Shown: piece after piece, positions 53,265 to 61,154 of the stretch
Numbering within the stretch: the stretch's first letter is position 1
How the letters are laid out: the number at the start of each line of letters is the position of its first letter
From: Bradyrhizobium sp. CSA207
GTDB taxonomy: Bacteria > Pseudomonadota > Alphaproteobacteria > Rhizobiales > Xanthobacteraceae
NCBI RefSeq assembly: GCF_029051685.1
Contig: NZ_JAACFT010000019.1
Location: forward strand, 62,001-126,000
Length of the DNA: 64,000 nt
Direction: 5' to 3'
Program-made: the position numbers and the translations under genes
The notes under the pieces: model-generated
Told to the model about the DNA's origin: nothing
What the model saw: the letters and a program-made list of their open reading frames with translations, nothing else
Databases searched by the model: none

Positions 53265-53295
53265 GCCGGACGAATTTCTGGTGAGCAAGTGCTCA
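53265..53295 (-). promoter_or_regulatory. Promoter/operator of the PF04392 gene
   Basis: A perfect palindrome TGAGCA-AG-TGCTCA (53282-53295) contains, on the minus strand, TTGCTC as -35, with TACGAT 18 bp further as -10 near 53259-53264. Half-sites of this kind fit a TetR-family repressor; none is encoded nearby. Confidence 0.4.
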
Positions 53296-53318
53296 TATCG
53301 TAGCTGCATGAGCAAGCT

Positions 53319-54263
53319 CTAGCCCGCCCGCGCCGCGCGCCGCAGCGCCTGCGGCGGCTGACCGAAGGCGCGGATGAAAGCGCGGCGCATTCGCTCGGGG
53401 TCGCGGAAACCGGTCGCCTCGGCTACGAGCTCGATCGCCTCGCGCGAGGACTGCACGCGCTCGCGCGCGACCTCGATCCGCAGCCGCTCGATCGCCTTGG
53501 ACGGCGTCGTGCCGGTCTCCGCGGCAAAGGCGCGGGCAAAATGCCGTGCGCTCATGCCGGCGCGATCGGCGAGATCTTCCACGGTCAGCGGTGCATCGAG
53601 ATTTTCCCGCGCCCATGACAGCAGCGCGCCGAACCGGCCGTTCGGCGCCTTCAATTCCAGCAGTGACGAGAACTGCGACTGGCCGCCGCTGCGGCGATGA
53701 TAGAGCACGAGCTGGCGCGCGGTCTGCTGCGCGATCTCCTCACCATGGTCCTCGGTGACCATCGCGAGCGCGAGGTCGATTCCGGCCGTGATGCCCGCGG
53801 ACGTCCACACATTGCCGTCGCGGGTGAAAATCTGGTCCGGCTCGAACTTCACCTTCGGATAGCGCGCGACGAAATCGCGCGTGCGGCCCCAATGCGTGGT
53901 GGCGCGGCGGCCGTCGAGCAGGCCGGCCTCGGCCAACACATAGGCTCCCGAACAGACGCTGGCGACCCGCACGCCGCGGCGCGCAAGCCGCTGCACGAAG
54001 GCGCGCGTGACTTCGCAGCTCGCCGCCTCCGTCACGCCCGCGCCGCCCGCAACCACCAGCGTGGTGATCGCATTGGCCGACTTGAAATCGCGCGCCATCA
54101 TCTCGACGCCGGACGAGCTGCGCACCGGCCCCGCGTTCAGCGCCAGCACGCGGATCGCCGGCGTTTTGCCGAGATAGCGCGCCGCGATCTCGAACACCGA
54201 GATGGGGCCGGCCGCATCGAGCAACTGGAAGTCCGGGAAGATCAGGATGCCGATCATGGTCAT
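53319..54263 (-). CDS. GlxA-type transcriptional regulator (DJ-1/PfpI domain plus AraC HTH)
   Basis: 314 aa. The N-terminal DJ-1/PfpI-like domain (about 3-170) has the nucleophile-elbow-like SVCSGAYVLAEAGLLDG. The C-terminal AraC double HTH (about 210-305) shows LTVEDLADRAGMSARHFARAF and the second helix pair ending FGQPPQALRR. Such GlxA regulators sense small amines or nitriles. Divergent from a second DJ-1 gene with 88 bp between them carrying two overlapping palindromes. Start at 54263; 54257 is also possible. Confidence 0.92.
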   Translation of the reverse strand: MTMIGILIFPDFQLLDAAGPISVFEIAARYLGKTPAIRVLALNAGPVRSSSGVEMMARDFKSANAITTLVVAGGAGVTEAASCEVTRAFVQRLARRGVRVASVCSGAYVLAEAGLLDGRRATTHWGRTRDFVARYPKVKFEPDQIFTRDGNVWTSAGITAGIDLALAMVTEDHGEEIAQQTARQLVLYHRRSGGQSQFSSLLELKAPNGRFGALLSWARENLDAPLTVEDLADRAGMSARHFARAFAAETGTTPSKAIERLRIEVARERVQSSREAIELVAEATGFRDPERMRRAFIRAFGQPPQALRRAARAG

Positions 54264-54284
54264 GTCCGAAATTGAGGGAATTAC

Positions 54285-54313
54285 GCCATTTTGGACGGAA
54301 TGGCATCATGCCA
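54285..54313. promoter_or_regulatory. Overlapping palindromes between glxA-like and DJ-1 genes
   Basis: GCCATT-N8-AATGGC (54285-54304) overlaps TGGCAT-C-ATGCCA (54301-54313). Both lie in the middle of the 88-bp divergent intergenic region. In addition, AATTGAGGGA occurs twice, at 54270 and 54335. These are good candidates for binding sites of the GlxA-type regulator. Confidence 0.55.
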
Positions 54314-54351
54314 CCCTGACGGCGTCAAGGTCAGAATTGAGGGATCTTTCG

Positions 54352-55041
54352 ATGTCGTCACCGCTCCAGATCGGTCTTTTGGTGTTTCCGCGCGTCACCC
54401 AGCTCGACTTCACGGGTCCGTTGCAGGTGTTCTCTTCCGTGCCCGGCGCAAAACTGCACCTGATCTGGAAGCGGATCGAGCCGGTGCCGAGCGATTCCGT
54501 GCTGACGCTGACCCCGACCACGACGTTCGCCGACTGCCCGCAGCTGGACGTGATCTGCGTGCCCGGCGGCGGCGGCGGCACCAACGATCTGCTCAATGAC
54601 GAGGAGGTGCTGGATTTCCTGCGCAGGCAGGCCGAAGGCGCAAAATACGTCACCTCGGTCTGCACGGGATCGCTGGCGCTGGGCGCCGCCGGCCTGTTGA
54701 AGGGCTACCGCGCCGCCACCCATTGGAGCGCCATGGAGATGCTTGGCCAATTCGGCGCGACGCCGACCAAGTCCCGCGTCTGCATCGACCGCAACCGCAT
54801 CACCGGCGGCGGCGTCACCGCAGGAATCGATTTCGCACTGACGCTGGTATCGATCCTGGTCGACCGCACCACAGCGGAAGCGATCCAGCTTCAGCTCGAA
54901 TACAATCCGGCACCGCCGTTCAATTCAGGCTCGCCTGAGACGGCGCCGGCCGAGGTGCTGGCCTTGCTCAGGGAGCGCGGCGCGCAAAACCAGGCTCGCC
55001 GCCTCGAAGCGGTCAAGCGCGCGGCAGAACGGGTGATGTAG
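54352..55041 (+). CDS. DJ-1/PfpI family protein, isonitrile hydratase-like
   Basis: 229 aa, single DJ-1/PfpI domain. The candidate catalytic Cys is in TSVCTGSLALGAAGLLKGYRA, followed by TTHW-like AATHWSAMEML; ITGGGVTAGIDFAL closes the fold. This pattern is that of Pseudomonas isonitrile hydratase InhA, which converts isonitriles to N-substituted formamides. TTGAGGGA precedes the ATG at 54352. It is divergently paired with a GlxA regulator, which presumably controls it. Function is inferred from family only. Confidence 0.85.
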   Translation: MSSPLQIGLLVFPRVTQLDFTGPLQVFSSVPGAKLHLIWKRIEPVPSDSVLTLTPTTTFADCPQLDVICVPGGGGGTNDLLNDEEVLDFLRRQAEGAKYVTSVCTGSLALGAAGLLKGYRAATHWSAMEMLGQFGATPTKSRVCIDRNRITGGGVTAGIDFALTLVSILVDRTTAEAIQLQLEYNPAPPFNSGSPETAPAEVLALLRERGAQNQARRLEAVKRAAERVM

Positions 55042-55052
55042 CTTCCGCTCCG

Positions 55053-55185
55053 GTGTCCCGGACGCGCTGCAGCGCTCTTTGCGCTGCTGCGCTGAGCCGG
55101 GACCCAGATTGTGGCACGTCGGATTGCAGCCCCTGGGTCCCGGCTCAGCGGCGCAGCGTTACACGCTGCACCGCGTCCGGGACAC
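55053..55185. repeat. Long inverted repeat (about 50-nt arms)
   Basis: Left end GTGTCCCGGACGCG and right end CGCGTCCGGGACAC are perfectly complementary, and the inner GCTGAGCCGGGACCCA / TGGGTCCCGGCTCAGC pair as well. The RNA would form one large imperfect hairpin. The same kind of element is common between genes of Bradyrhizobium. It lies at the right side of the inserted block. Confidence 0.75.
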
Positions 55186-55211
55186 GGCGGAATTGACGCG
55201 GCGCGCCACAA

Positions 55212-55246
55212 CAGAAAAAGGCCACTCGGTTTTCCGAGCGGCCTTT
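55212..55246. terminator. Bidirectional terminator
   Basis: Stem AAAGGCC-A-CTCGG / CCGAG-C-GGCCTTT with one mismatch and a TTTT loop (55215-55244). T-run on the minus strand (CTTTTTCTG) and CCTTTCCTG on the plus strand. It ends the DJ-1 gene and may protect against minus-strand read-through. Confidence 0.75.
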
Positions 55247-55544
55247 CCTGTCTTACGGCGGCTGCACATTTCATCGGGCGATTTCGGAGCTTCCAGACCG
55301 GGGGCCTATCTCCCGATCGAGTCCTGGTCGGCGGCCGCTGCATTTCGGGACAGTCGCGAACTGTTGCCCGAACCGAACGCGATGGTCTCCTATCTCCGTA
55401 AGATGGGATCATTGAGCCGCATCGCTCGCGTGGGCGCAATGGTCGCGCAGACGGCGTCCCCGCTGTTCCCGTTGTCCACAGCGGCATCCGTCGGATGCGA
55501 ATGCATCCAACGCAAGCGATCAAAACGTCGGGACGTGCGCGAGT
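55247..55544. other. Gene-free stretch downstream of the NDUFA12 gene
   Basis: About 300 bp between the terminator and the stop of the NDUFA12-type gene. Only short frames with no recognisable product; I see no RNA gene or clear regulatory site. Confidence 0.4.
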
Positions 55545-55952
55545 CTAGCCGGGCGTCCAGGGCTGGTAGTCGCCGGTCGCCTTCGGCCGCTTGCCGCTGG
55601 CGAGGGTCGAACCGGACGGACGGTACGCCTTGGCCGTGCCGGTTAGATTCGGCTGGTGCGGCTTCTCCCACTCGCGCGGCTGGTAGTTGTCCTGCGTCGG
55701 TGGCACGTCGACGGTGTGATGCATCCAGCCGTGCCAGGACGGCGGAATGCGGCTCGCTTCAGCGTAGCCGTTGTAGATCACCCAGCGCCGCTCGAAGCCG
55801 AGCGTCGGATCGATCGCCCCGCCGCGGGTGCGATAATAGCGGTTGCCCTGCTCGTCCTCGCCCACCAGCTCTCCGTACCGCCTGGTCCAGAGTTGGGTGC
55901 CAAAGGTCTGGCCATTCCACCAGGTGAATAACTTGAGGAAGAACTGTTTCAT
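55545..55952 (-). CDS. NADH:ubiquinone oxidoreductase accessory subunit, NDUFA12/B17.2 type
   Basis: 135 aa, full length for the bacterial form. Start MKQFFLKLFTWWNGQTFGTQ, then GRLVGEDEQGN-like GELVGEDEQGNRYY, FERRWVIYNGYAEASRIPP and WHGWMHHTVDVPP, the family core. It is one of the few mitochondrial supernumerary complex I subunits also found in alphaproteobacteria, where it sits on the peripheral arm. The start is placed at 55952; 55997 would add 15 unlikely residues. The DUF2155 gene expected beside it is 4.8 kb away. Confidence 0.95.
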   Translation of the reverse strand: MKQFFLKLFTWWNGQTFGTQLWTRRYGELVGEDEQGNRYYRTRGGAIDPTLGFERRWVIYNGYAEASRIPPSWHGWMHHTVDVPPTQDNYQPREWEKPHQPNLTGTAKAYRPSGSTLASGKRPKATGDYQPWTPG

Positions 55953-56149
55953 GCGGCAAGGGCCCTGCTTCGTGAGGTCCTGATGCCATCCGGGCACCGA
56001 AATGTCCAGTTCGGCGGGCGCGGCTGTGCCCCAGCGCCGAAACGCGGGATACCGGCATGGCGGCGCCGCAAATCGGACGCGGTCCGTTCATGCTGGGTAC
56101 AGCGGCCGGATGAGAGGTTGGCTGCACCCACGCAAACGAGCGTGATCCA

Positions 56150-56174
56150 GGAACCACCACGCTGTGATGGGGTT
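56150..56174 (+). promoter_or_regulatory. EcfG-type promoter of the BA14K gene
   Basis: GGAAC (56150-56154), 16-bp spacer, GGTT (56171-56174), an accepted variant of the CGTT element. The predicted start of RNA near 56181 leaves a short leader that still contains the AAAGGAG ribosome site. Confidence 0.65.
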
Positions 56175-56199
56175 TGGCTTCCGGGAAAGGAGTTTCATC

Positions 56200-56892
56200 A
56201 TGAAAAGTCTGAAGGTTTTGAGTGCCGCCGCGGCGGTGGCGCTGGTTCTTCCCTTGGCGACCCCGAGCTTCGCACAGAATCGTCCCGCCTTGGGCGGAGG
56301 CGCCGGTGCCCATGTCGGCGGCGGTGGCGGCGGCGCTCATTTCGGGGGCGGCGGCGCGCGCATGGGTGGCGGCGGCTTCGGCGGTGGCGCACGGATGGGC
56401 GGTGGCGGCGCGGCGTTCCACGGTGGCGGCGGCAATTTCGCGGCCGGCGCAGCGGTACGTCCGAGCGGCGGCAGCTTCGCAGCCGGCACAGCGGTACGTC
56501 CGAGCGGCGGCAGCTTCGCAGCTGGCCAGGTGACTCGACCCGCGATCTCGCCGTCCTTCGGCGGTACCCGCAGCGTCGCAACCGCGGGCAACTGGCAGGG
56601 TGGCGGCAATTGGGGCGGCGGCTGGCGTCATCATCATCGCGGCGGCGGCTTCTGGCCAGGCTTCGCGGCGGGTGCGGCGATCGGCGGCCTCGGCTCGTAC
56701 GCCTATTATGGCGGCGGCTATTACGACGATCCCTACTACTATGGCGACACCTATTATGACGAGCCGACAGTGGCAGTCGTGCCCGATACCGGCGGCGATT
56801 CCGCGGCCTACTGCGCCCAGCGCTACAAATCGTATGACCCGGCGTCAGGCACCTATCTCGGTTATGACGGCCTGCGTCATCCCTGCCCGTAA
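56200..56892 (+). CDS. BA14K family secreted Gly-rich protein
   Basis: 230 aa. A signal peptide (about 1-25, ending SFA) precedes a Gly-rich segment (30-165) with three FAAG-x-AVRPSGGS-like units, a His/Gly patch, and a Tyr-rich stretch (YYDDPYYYGDTYYDE). The C-terminus YCAQRYKSYDPASGTYLGYD is the BA14K (PF07886) signature, first described as a Brucella lectin-like antigen. Strong AAAGGAG ribosome site. An in-frame start at 56164 lies upstream of the predicted RNA start and is rejected. Likely surface or periplasmic; role unknown. Confidence 0.9.
   Translation: MKSLKVLSAAAAVALVLPLATPSFAQNRPALGGGAGAHVGGGGGGAHFGGGGARMGGGGFGGGARMGGGGAAFHGGGGNFAAGAAVRPSGGSFAAGTAVRPSGGSFAAGQVTRPAISPSFGGTRSVATAGNWQGGGNWGGGWRHHHRGGGFWPGFAAGAAIGGLGSYAYYGGGYYDDPYYYGDTYYDEPTVAVVPDTGGDSAAYCAQRYKSYDPASGTYLGYDGLRHPCP
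56446..56523 (+). repeat. 39-bp direct repeat within the BA14K gene
   Basis: Two nearly identical 39-bp units (56446-56484, 56485-56523) encode the 13-residue block AAVRPSGGSFAAG / TAVRPSGGSFAAG, with a degenerate third copy following. Confidence 0.8.
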
Positions 56893-56928
56893 CACGGCCT
56901 GAAGCAAACGATCCGCCATCGATCGGGG

Positions 56929-56951
56929 CGGCGCCGAAATCATCGGCGCCG
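56929..56951 (+). terminator. Hairpin after the BA14K gene
   Basis: Nine-bp stem CGGCGCCGA / TCGGCGCCG with a five-nt loop, 37 bp after the stop. No T-run. Confidence 0.45.
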
Positions 56952-57186
56952 TCCATGCGTTTTGGCCGGAGGTTTGCGGATGGACGACTTCGTGTTTCCG
57001 GCGCGCAGATGCCTGCAATGCCCGGCGTGGCATCGTCAACGATCAAGACCCAATTGCGCCGCTGCCTGGAATAGACTGGAACCCATTCGCCGGCTCGAAC
57101 TGCGCGCCTGTTCACGGTGCGGACTGGAACTTTCTAGCCTCAGCTATGCACTTCATCGTGCATACCTAATCCTGTCCACTCCAAAA
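56952..57186. other. Gene-free stretch before the receiver gene
   Basis: Part of the 360-bp gap between the BA14K and receiver genes. A frame opening at 56962 runs into the receiver gene but its first 97 codons look non-coding. No RNA gene seen. Confidence 0.35.
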
Positions 57187-57214
57187 TTGACCCGGCACAC
57201 GATTCGCCTATATC
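57187..57214 (+). promoter_or_regulatory. Sigma-70-type promoter of the receiver/hybrid-kinase pair
   Basis: TTGACC (57187-57192), 16-bp spacer, TATATC (57209-57214). RNA start near 57221, about 32 bases before the ATG at 57253. Confidence 0.6.
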
Positions 57215-57252
57215 ACCAACAGTATGGGGACTTCGATCTACTGGGAAATGTC

Positions 57253-57675
57253 ATGCCGCGTATCCTCGTGGTAGATGACGATCCGATGGTCGGCGCGACC
57301 ATCGAGGTCCTCCTCCAACGTCAGGGCTTCGACGTCACGCTTGCCGACGGCGGAGAGACTGGGCTTGCTGCGCTCGAGGCGCAGACATTTGACGTCATGC
57401 TGGTCGACATCTTCATGCCGCATATGCGCGGCTTCGAATCCATCCGCATCTTTCACGAACGTGCTCCCGCGATTCCCCTGATCGCGATGTCCGGCTACGC
57501 CTTCGCGGCGGCGGCCTCGCCCTCGCCCGACTTTCTGCGCATGGCGCTGGAGCTCGGCGCGACGCGTTGCCTGCGCAAACCGTTCACGCCGGATGCGCTG
57601 CTGACCACGATCCGGGAATGCATCGCCGGACCCGGCGGGCGCGCACAGCCGATGGACAAGAAAGAAGCCCCTTGA
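57253..57675 (+). CDS. Single-domain response regulator
   Basis: 140-aa receiver domain. Acidic pocket VVDDD (7-10), phosphoacceptor D52 in VMLVDIFMPHMRG, and Lys in CLRKPFTPDAL. Alpha-4 region AFAAAASPSPDFLRMA is slightly longer than usual. No output domain, so it signals by protein contact or phosphotransfer. GGGAAA precedes the ATG at 57253. Its TGA overlaps the TTG start proposed for the hybrid kinase, so the two are probably coupled. Confidence 0.9.
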   Translation: MPRILVVDDDPMVGATIEVLLQRQGFDVTLADGGETGLAALEAQTFDVMLVDIFMPHMRGFESIRIFHERAPAIPLIAMSGYAFAAAASPSPDFLRMALELGATRCLRKPFTPDALLTTIRECIAGPGGRAQPMDKKEAP

Positions 57676-59927
57676 TTCCAACGCAGCGCGTCATTCTCGG
57701 TGCTGGACTTGCCATCCTCCTGATCATCACCGCAGCCTCGATCGGACTCGACGTCAAGTCGCGGTCCGACGCGGCCTCCGTCAATCACACAATCGAGGTC
57801 CTGAAGAAGATCTCCGACGTGCGCGTCCTGCTCCGCCGCGCCGAGGGCGCCGCGCGCGGCTACGAGATCTACCGCACCCTGGGCTTCAGCGATGAATTCC
57901 AGGCGACCCGCGCCCGGATCGCACCCGCACTGGCCGACCTCAAGCAGGCCGTCCGCGACAAGCCCGATCATGTCGCGCTGATGGAGGGCACCGAACCCCT
58001 CGCACAGCGCCGGATGGAGATTGCCGCCGAAGCGATGCGGCTGCGCGCCGAGAACGACCACGCCGGCATTGCCGCCCTCCAGGCCAAGGCCGAGGGCCGC
58101 GGCCTGATGGAAGCGGTGATGGCCAATCTCGACCATCTGAGCGCGGAAGAAGAGAGGCAGCTCACTGTGCGCACGTCGGATTCGCGCCGCACCGGCATCG
58201 TGCTGCTCGGCATCGACGTCGCCGGTGCCATGCTGATCCTGCTCCTGGTCGCGCTCTTGATGCGCGAAAGCCAGCGCACAAAAGTGGCGCTCCAGAGCAC
58301 GCTGACCGAGACCACGGCCGCCAAGGAGATGCTCGAGGCGGCGGTGGCCGAACGCACCGAGCATCTCGTCACCGCGCATGACGAGCTGCGGCTGTCGGTC
58401 AACGTGCTCCAGAGCACGTTTCACAGCATGGCGGAGGCGGTGCTGGTCATCGACACCGAAGGCAACGTGTTGCTGTCCAATCCGGCGGCGGAGCGCATGC
58501 TGCTGCATCGGACCGGAATGAACCTTCGCAATTTGCGTGCGCTGTCCGACGTCTTCCATGGCGACGGAACGACGCCGCTCAAGCCCGAAGAGCTGCCGTC
58601 GGCGCGCGTGCTGCGCGGCGAGCAGTTCGAGAATTTGGAGATGATCGTCCGCCCCCACAGCGGCAATCAGACCCGTCATCTCATGATCAGCGGCCGGCCG
58701 ATGCGGGACGGGCAAGGCGCGATCTCCGGCGCGGTGCTGGTCTATCACGACGCCACCATCTCGCGAGAGACCGAGCGGCAATTGCAGCAGTCGCAGAAGC
58801 TGGATGCCATCGGCAAGCTGACCGGCGGCGTCGCGCATGACTTCAACAACATGCTGACCGTGATCTCCGGCAACACCGAGACGCTGGTGGAGAGCCTGAA
58901 CGAGCAGCCCGAGCTCCAGCGTACGGCGCGCCTGATCGACGATGCCGCCGAGCGCTGCGCCGAGCTGATCCAGCACCTGCTGGCGTTCGCGCGCAGGCAG
59001 CCGCTCGAGCCGCGCAATGTCGAGATCAACGCAGCGATAGCGGACATCGCAAAGCTGCTGCGCCCGACCCTCGGCGAGCAGATCCAGGTCGAGACCGTGC
59101 TTGAGCAGGAGCCGATGACCTCGCACATCGATCCGTCCAGGCTCACCAACGCCGTGCTCAACATGGCCATCAACGCCCGCGACGCCATGCCGAACGGCGG
59201 CAAGCTGCTGCTGGAGACCCACCGGGTCGTGCTCGACGAGGCCTATGCGCAGGCCAATGCGGAGGTGCGGCCCGGTCCCTACGTGATGCTTGCGGTCAGC
59301 GACACCGGCACCGGCATGCCGCCCGATGTCCAGGAAAAGGCGTTCGAGCCGTTCTTCACCACCAAGGAGGTCGGCAAGGGGAGCGGCCTCGGCCTCTCCA
59401 TGGTCTACGGCTTCGTCAAGCAGTCCGGCGGCCACATCAAGATCTACAGCGAGGAAGGCCACGGCACCACGATCAAGCTCTATCTGCCGCCCGGCGAAGG
59501 CGCGCCCGAGGCGGCCATCTCCGCCGTGCTGCCGGCCGAAGGCGGTGCCGAGACCATTTTCGTTGTCGAGGACGACAATCTCGTGCGCAACTTCGTCACC
59601 GCGCAGCTGCAGAGCCTCGGCTACAAGACGGTTGCCGCGCCCGACGGCCGCGCCGCGCTGCAATTGATCGAAGCCGGCCAGGCCTTCGATCTGCTCTTCA
59701 CCGACGTCGTCATCCCCGGCGGCATGAGCGGGCGCGAGCTCGCCGAAGAGGTGGCAAAGCGGCGGCCTGGCGTGAGGGTGCTCTACACCTCCGGCTACAC
59801 CGACAATGCCATCGTCCATCACGGCAAGCTCGACGACGGCGTGATGCTGCTGACCAAACCCTACCGCCGCAACCAGCTCGCCGAGATGATCCGCAAGGCG
59901 CTGAACGGCGGCGGCGTGGCGGGTTAG
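57672..59927 (+). CDS. CHASE3-type hybrid histidine kinase with PAS and C-terminal receiver
   Basis: About 751 aa from a TTG at 57672 that overlaps the preceding stop (TTGA). Two membrane helices (about 6-26 and 178-200) flank a CHASE3 domain (LLRRAEGAARGYEIYRTL). Then a PAS domain (about 245-370), HisKA with His389 in GGVAHDFNNMLTVISG, HATPase (NMAINARDAMP, SDTGTGMP, GSGLGLSMVYGFV) and a receiver with D678 in LLFTDVVIPGG. The start codon is uncertain: the open frame extends to 57567 inside the receiver gene. It presumably phosphorylates that receiver. Confidence 0.9.
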   Translation: MIPTQRVILGAGLAILLIITAASIGLDVKSRSDAASVNHTIEVLKKISDVRVLLRRAEGAARGYEIYRTLGFSDEFQATRARIAPALADLKQAVRDKPDHVALMEGTEPLAQRRMEIAAEAMRLRAENDHAGIAALQAKAEGRGLMEAVMANLDHLSAEEERQLTVRTSDSRRTGIVLLGIDVAGAMLILLLVALLMRESQRTKVALQSTLTETTAAKEMLEAAVAERTEHLVTAHDELRLSVNVLQSTFHSMAEAVLVIDTEGNVLLSNPAAERMLLHRTGMNLRNLRALSDVFHGDGTTPLKPEELPSARVLRGEQFENLEMIVRPHSGNQTRHLMISGRPMRDGQGAISGAVLVYHDATISRETERQLQQSQKLDAIGKLTGGVAHDFNNMLTVISGNTETLVESLNEQPELQRTARLIDDAAERCAELIQHLLAFARRQPLEPRNVEINAAIADIAKLLRPTLGEQIQVETVLEQEPMTSHIDPSRLTNAVLNMAINARDAMPNGGKLLLETHRVVLDEAYAQANAEVRPGPYVMLAVSDTGTGMPPDVQEKAFEPFFTTKEVGKGSGLGLSMVYGFVKQSGGHIKIYSEEGHGTTIKLYLPPGEGAPEAAISAVLPAEGGAETIFVVEDDNLVRNFVTAQLQSLGYKTVAAPDGRAALQLIEAGQAFDLLFTDVVIPGGMSGRELAEEVAKRRPGVRVLYTSGYTDNAIVHHGKLDDGVMLLTKPYRRNQLAEMIRKALNGGGVAG

Positions 59928-59939
59928 TCAAACAGGAAT

Positions 59940-60836
59940 CTAGCGCGTCGCCAGCACCACGCCCGCCAGCGTGAAGATCAGCGCTGCGATCTGGCCCGGA
60001 CCGAGCGGCTCGCCGAGCGCGATCGCCGAGGCCACCACGCCGATCACCGGCACCGCCATGGTGCCGATCGCGGCGACGGAGGCCGGCAGGCGCGACAGCG
60101 CGGCGAACCAGCTGACATAGGCGATGCAGAACTGCACCACTGTCGAATAGACCAGCAGCCACCAGCCGATCGGCGTCACCAGCTCCAGATGCGAGGTCTC
60201 GACCAGGAGACCCACAACCGCGACCGGCAGGCAGCCGATGCCGATCTGCCAGGCCGCGGCCGTGATCGGCGGCAGGCGGATCGGATATTTCTTCAGGAGC
60301 ACCGTGCCGAGCGCAAAGCCGGCTGCGCCCGCCAGCGCCATGACGATGCCCGGCAGCTTCTCTTCGCTGGCGGCAAAACCGTTGCCGCCCATGATCGAGG
60401 CAAGGCCCGCGAAGGCCATCATCAGCGCGATGGTGCGCAGAACCGTCGGCCGCTCGCCGAGCACGGGCCAGGCGATCAATGAGGCCCAGACCGGCATGGT
60501 GTAGGCGATCAGCGCCGCTTCGCTGGCCGGCAGCCAGAGCAGCGCCAGCCCCATCAGCACCATCCAGCCGGTGACATTGAGCAGCCCCGCGACCAGGAGC
60601 CGCGGCCAGATCTGTGGCGCAACCTTCAGGCTGTCGCGGCGGATCAGGGCGAGCGCCGCCAGCAGCACCGCCCCGAGCACGCCGGTCACCCCGCGCAGCG
60701 TCAGCGGCGGCAGCTCGGCCAGCAGAAACTTGGTCACGGGCCAGTTGAAGCCCCAGCCGACCGAGGTGATGGCGAGGAACATCAGGCCGGCCGGCGCGAT
60801 GCGCGGCCGCAGCACCGGCCGAGTCGAATCAAGCAT
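59940..60836 (-). CDS. DMT/EamA family transporter
   Basis: 298 aa, ten membrane helices in two EamA repeats (about 10-140, 150-290). Start MLDSTRPVLRPRIAPAG then FLAITSVGWGFNWPVTKFLL, the usual first helix. Convergent with the hybrid kinase, 12 bp apart. ATG at 60836 gives the normal length; 60920 would add 28 residues of non-membrane sequence. Substrate unknown. A 21-bp palindrome lies about 110 bp upstream. Confidence 0.88.
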   Translation of the reverse strand: MLDSTRPVLRPRIAPAGLMFLAITSVGWGFNWPVTKFLLAELPPLTLRGVTGVLGAVLLAALALIRRDSLKVAPQIWPRLLVAGLLNVTGWMVLMGLALLWLPASEAALIAYTMPVWASLIAWPVLGERPTVLRTIALMMAFAGLASIMGGNGFAASEEKLPGIVMALAGAAGFALGTVLLKKYPIRLPPITAAAWQIGIGCLPVAVVGLLVETSHLELVTPIGWWLLVYSTVVQFCIAYVSWFAALSRLPASVAAIGTMAVPVIGVVASAIALGEPLGPGQIAALIFTLAGVVLATR

Positions 60837-60946
60837 GTGGGGTACCCGGCAGAAAACGGGGTCAGCCTGGCGCGGATTCGCACCCCCGACCACCACCTCC
60901 GCGGGCATGCCTGCCCTCACCTTCCGTAGCCCTACGTGAGTCCCGC

Positions 60947-60967
60947 TTAGGCAACCCCGTTGCCTAA
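60947..60967. promoter_or_regulatory. 21-bp palindrome upstream of the DMT gene
   Basis: Arms TTAGGCAAC and GTTGCCTAA, perfect over 9 bp, around CCC. On the minus strand a TATATT (-10-like) lies a few bases upstream, so a bound protein would sit just downstream of the DMT start point. Being self-complementary it would also fold as an RNA hairpin. Confidence 0.55.
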
Positions 60968-61111
60968 AAATATACCTGCCCTGTGAACAGCGGGATGAAG
61001 CACGTGCAGCATCACCGGATGCAATTTTTTTCGGTTGGGAATCCCTGAGGACTCACTGATACTTGCCTCCACAACAGGCGCGGGCTTGCCCCCTGTTTTC
61101 CCCCGCTGTCC
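60968..61111. other. Hairpin-rich gene-free region, possible small RNA
   Basis: Contains GCATC-ACCG-GATGC followed by AATTTTTTT (61009-61031), a short terminator-like element. A second stem-loop, AACAGG / CCTGTT enclosing GGGC-TT-GCCC, lies at 61073-61097. No ORF with support. Transcription of this stretch is not shown by the sequence. Confidence 0.35.
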
Positions 61112-61154
61112 ACCATATTTAGTATTTGATTCAGGAACTCGCACTAGTTCTTGA
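61112..61154 (+). promoter_or_regulatory. NrdR-box-like pair upstream of nrdJ
   Basis: ACCATATTTAGT (61112-61123) fits the NrdR box ACwATATwTwGT except one position. A weaker partner, ACTAGTTCTTGA (61143-61154), begins exactly 31 bp later, the spacing known for paired NrdR boxes. NrdR represses ribonucleotide reductase genes when nucleotides are plentiful. Confidence 0.6.

Noticed and set aside
55112..55128. Sigma-54-like TGGCACG...TTGCA
   Set aside because: The spacer is five bases instead of four, and it lies inside a repeat element with no suitably placed gene.
57495..59822. 775-aa frame antisense to the hybrid kinase
   Set aside because: Shadow of HisKA, HATPase and receiver motifs on the plus strand.
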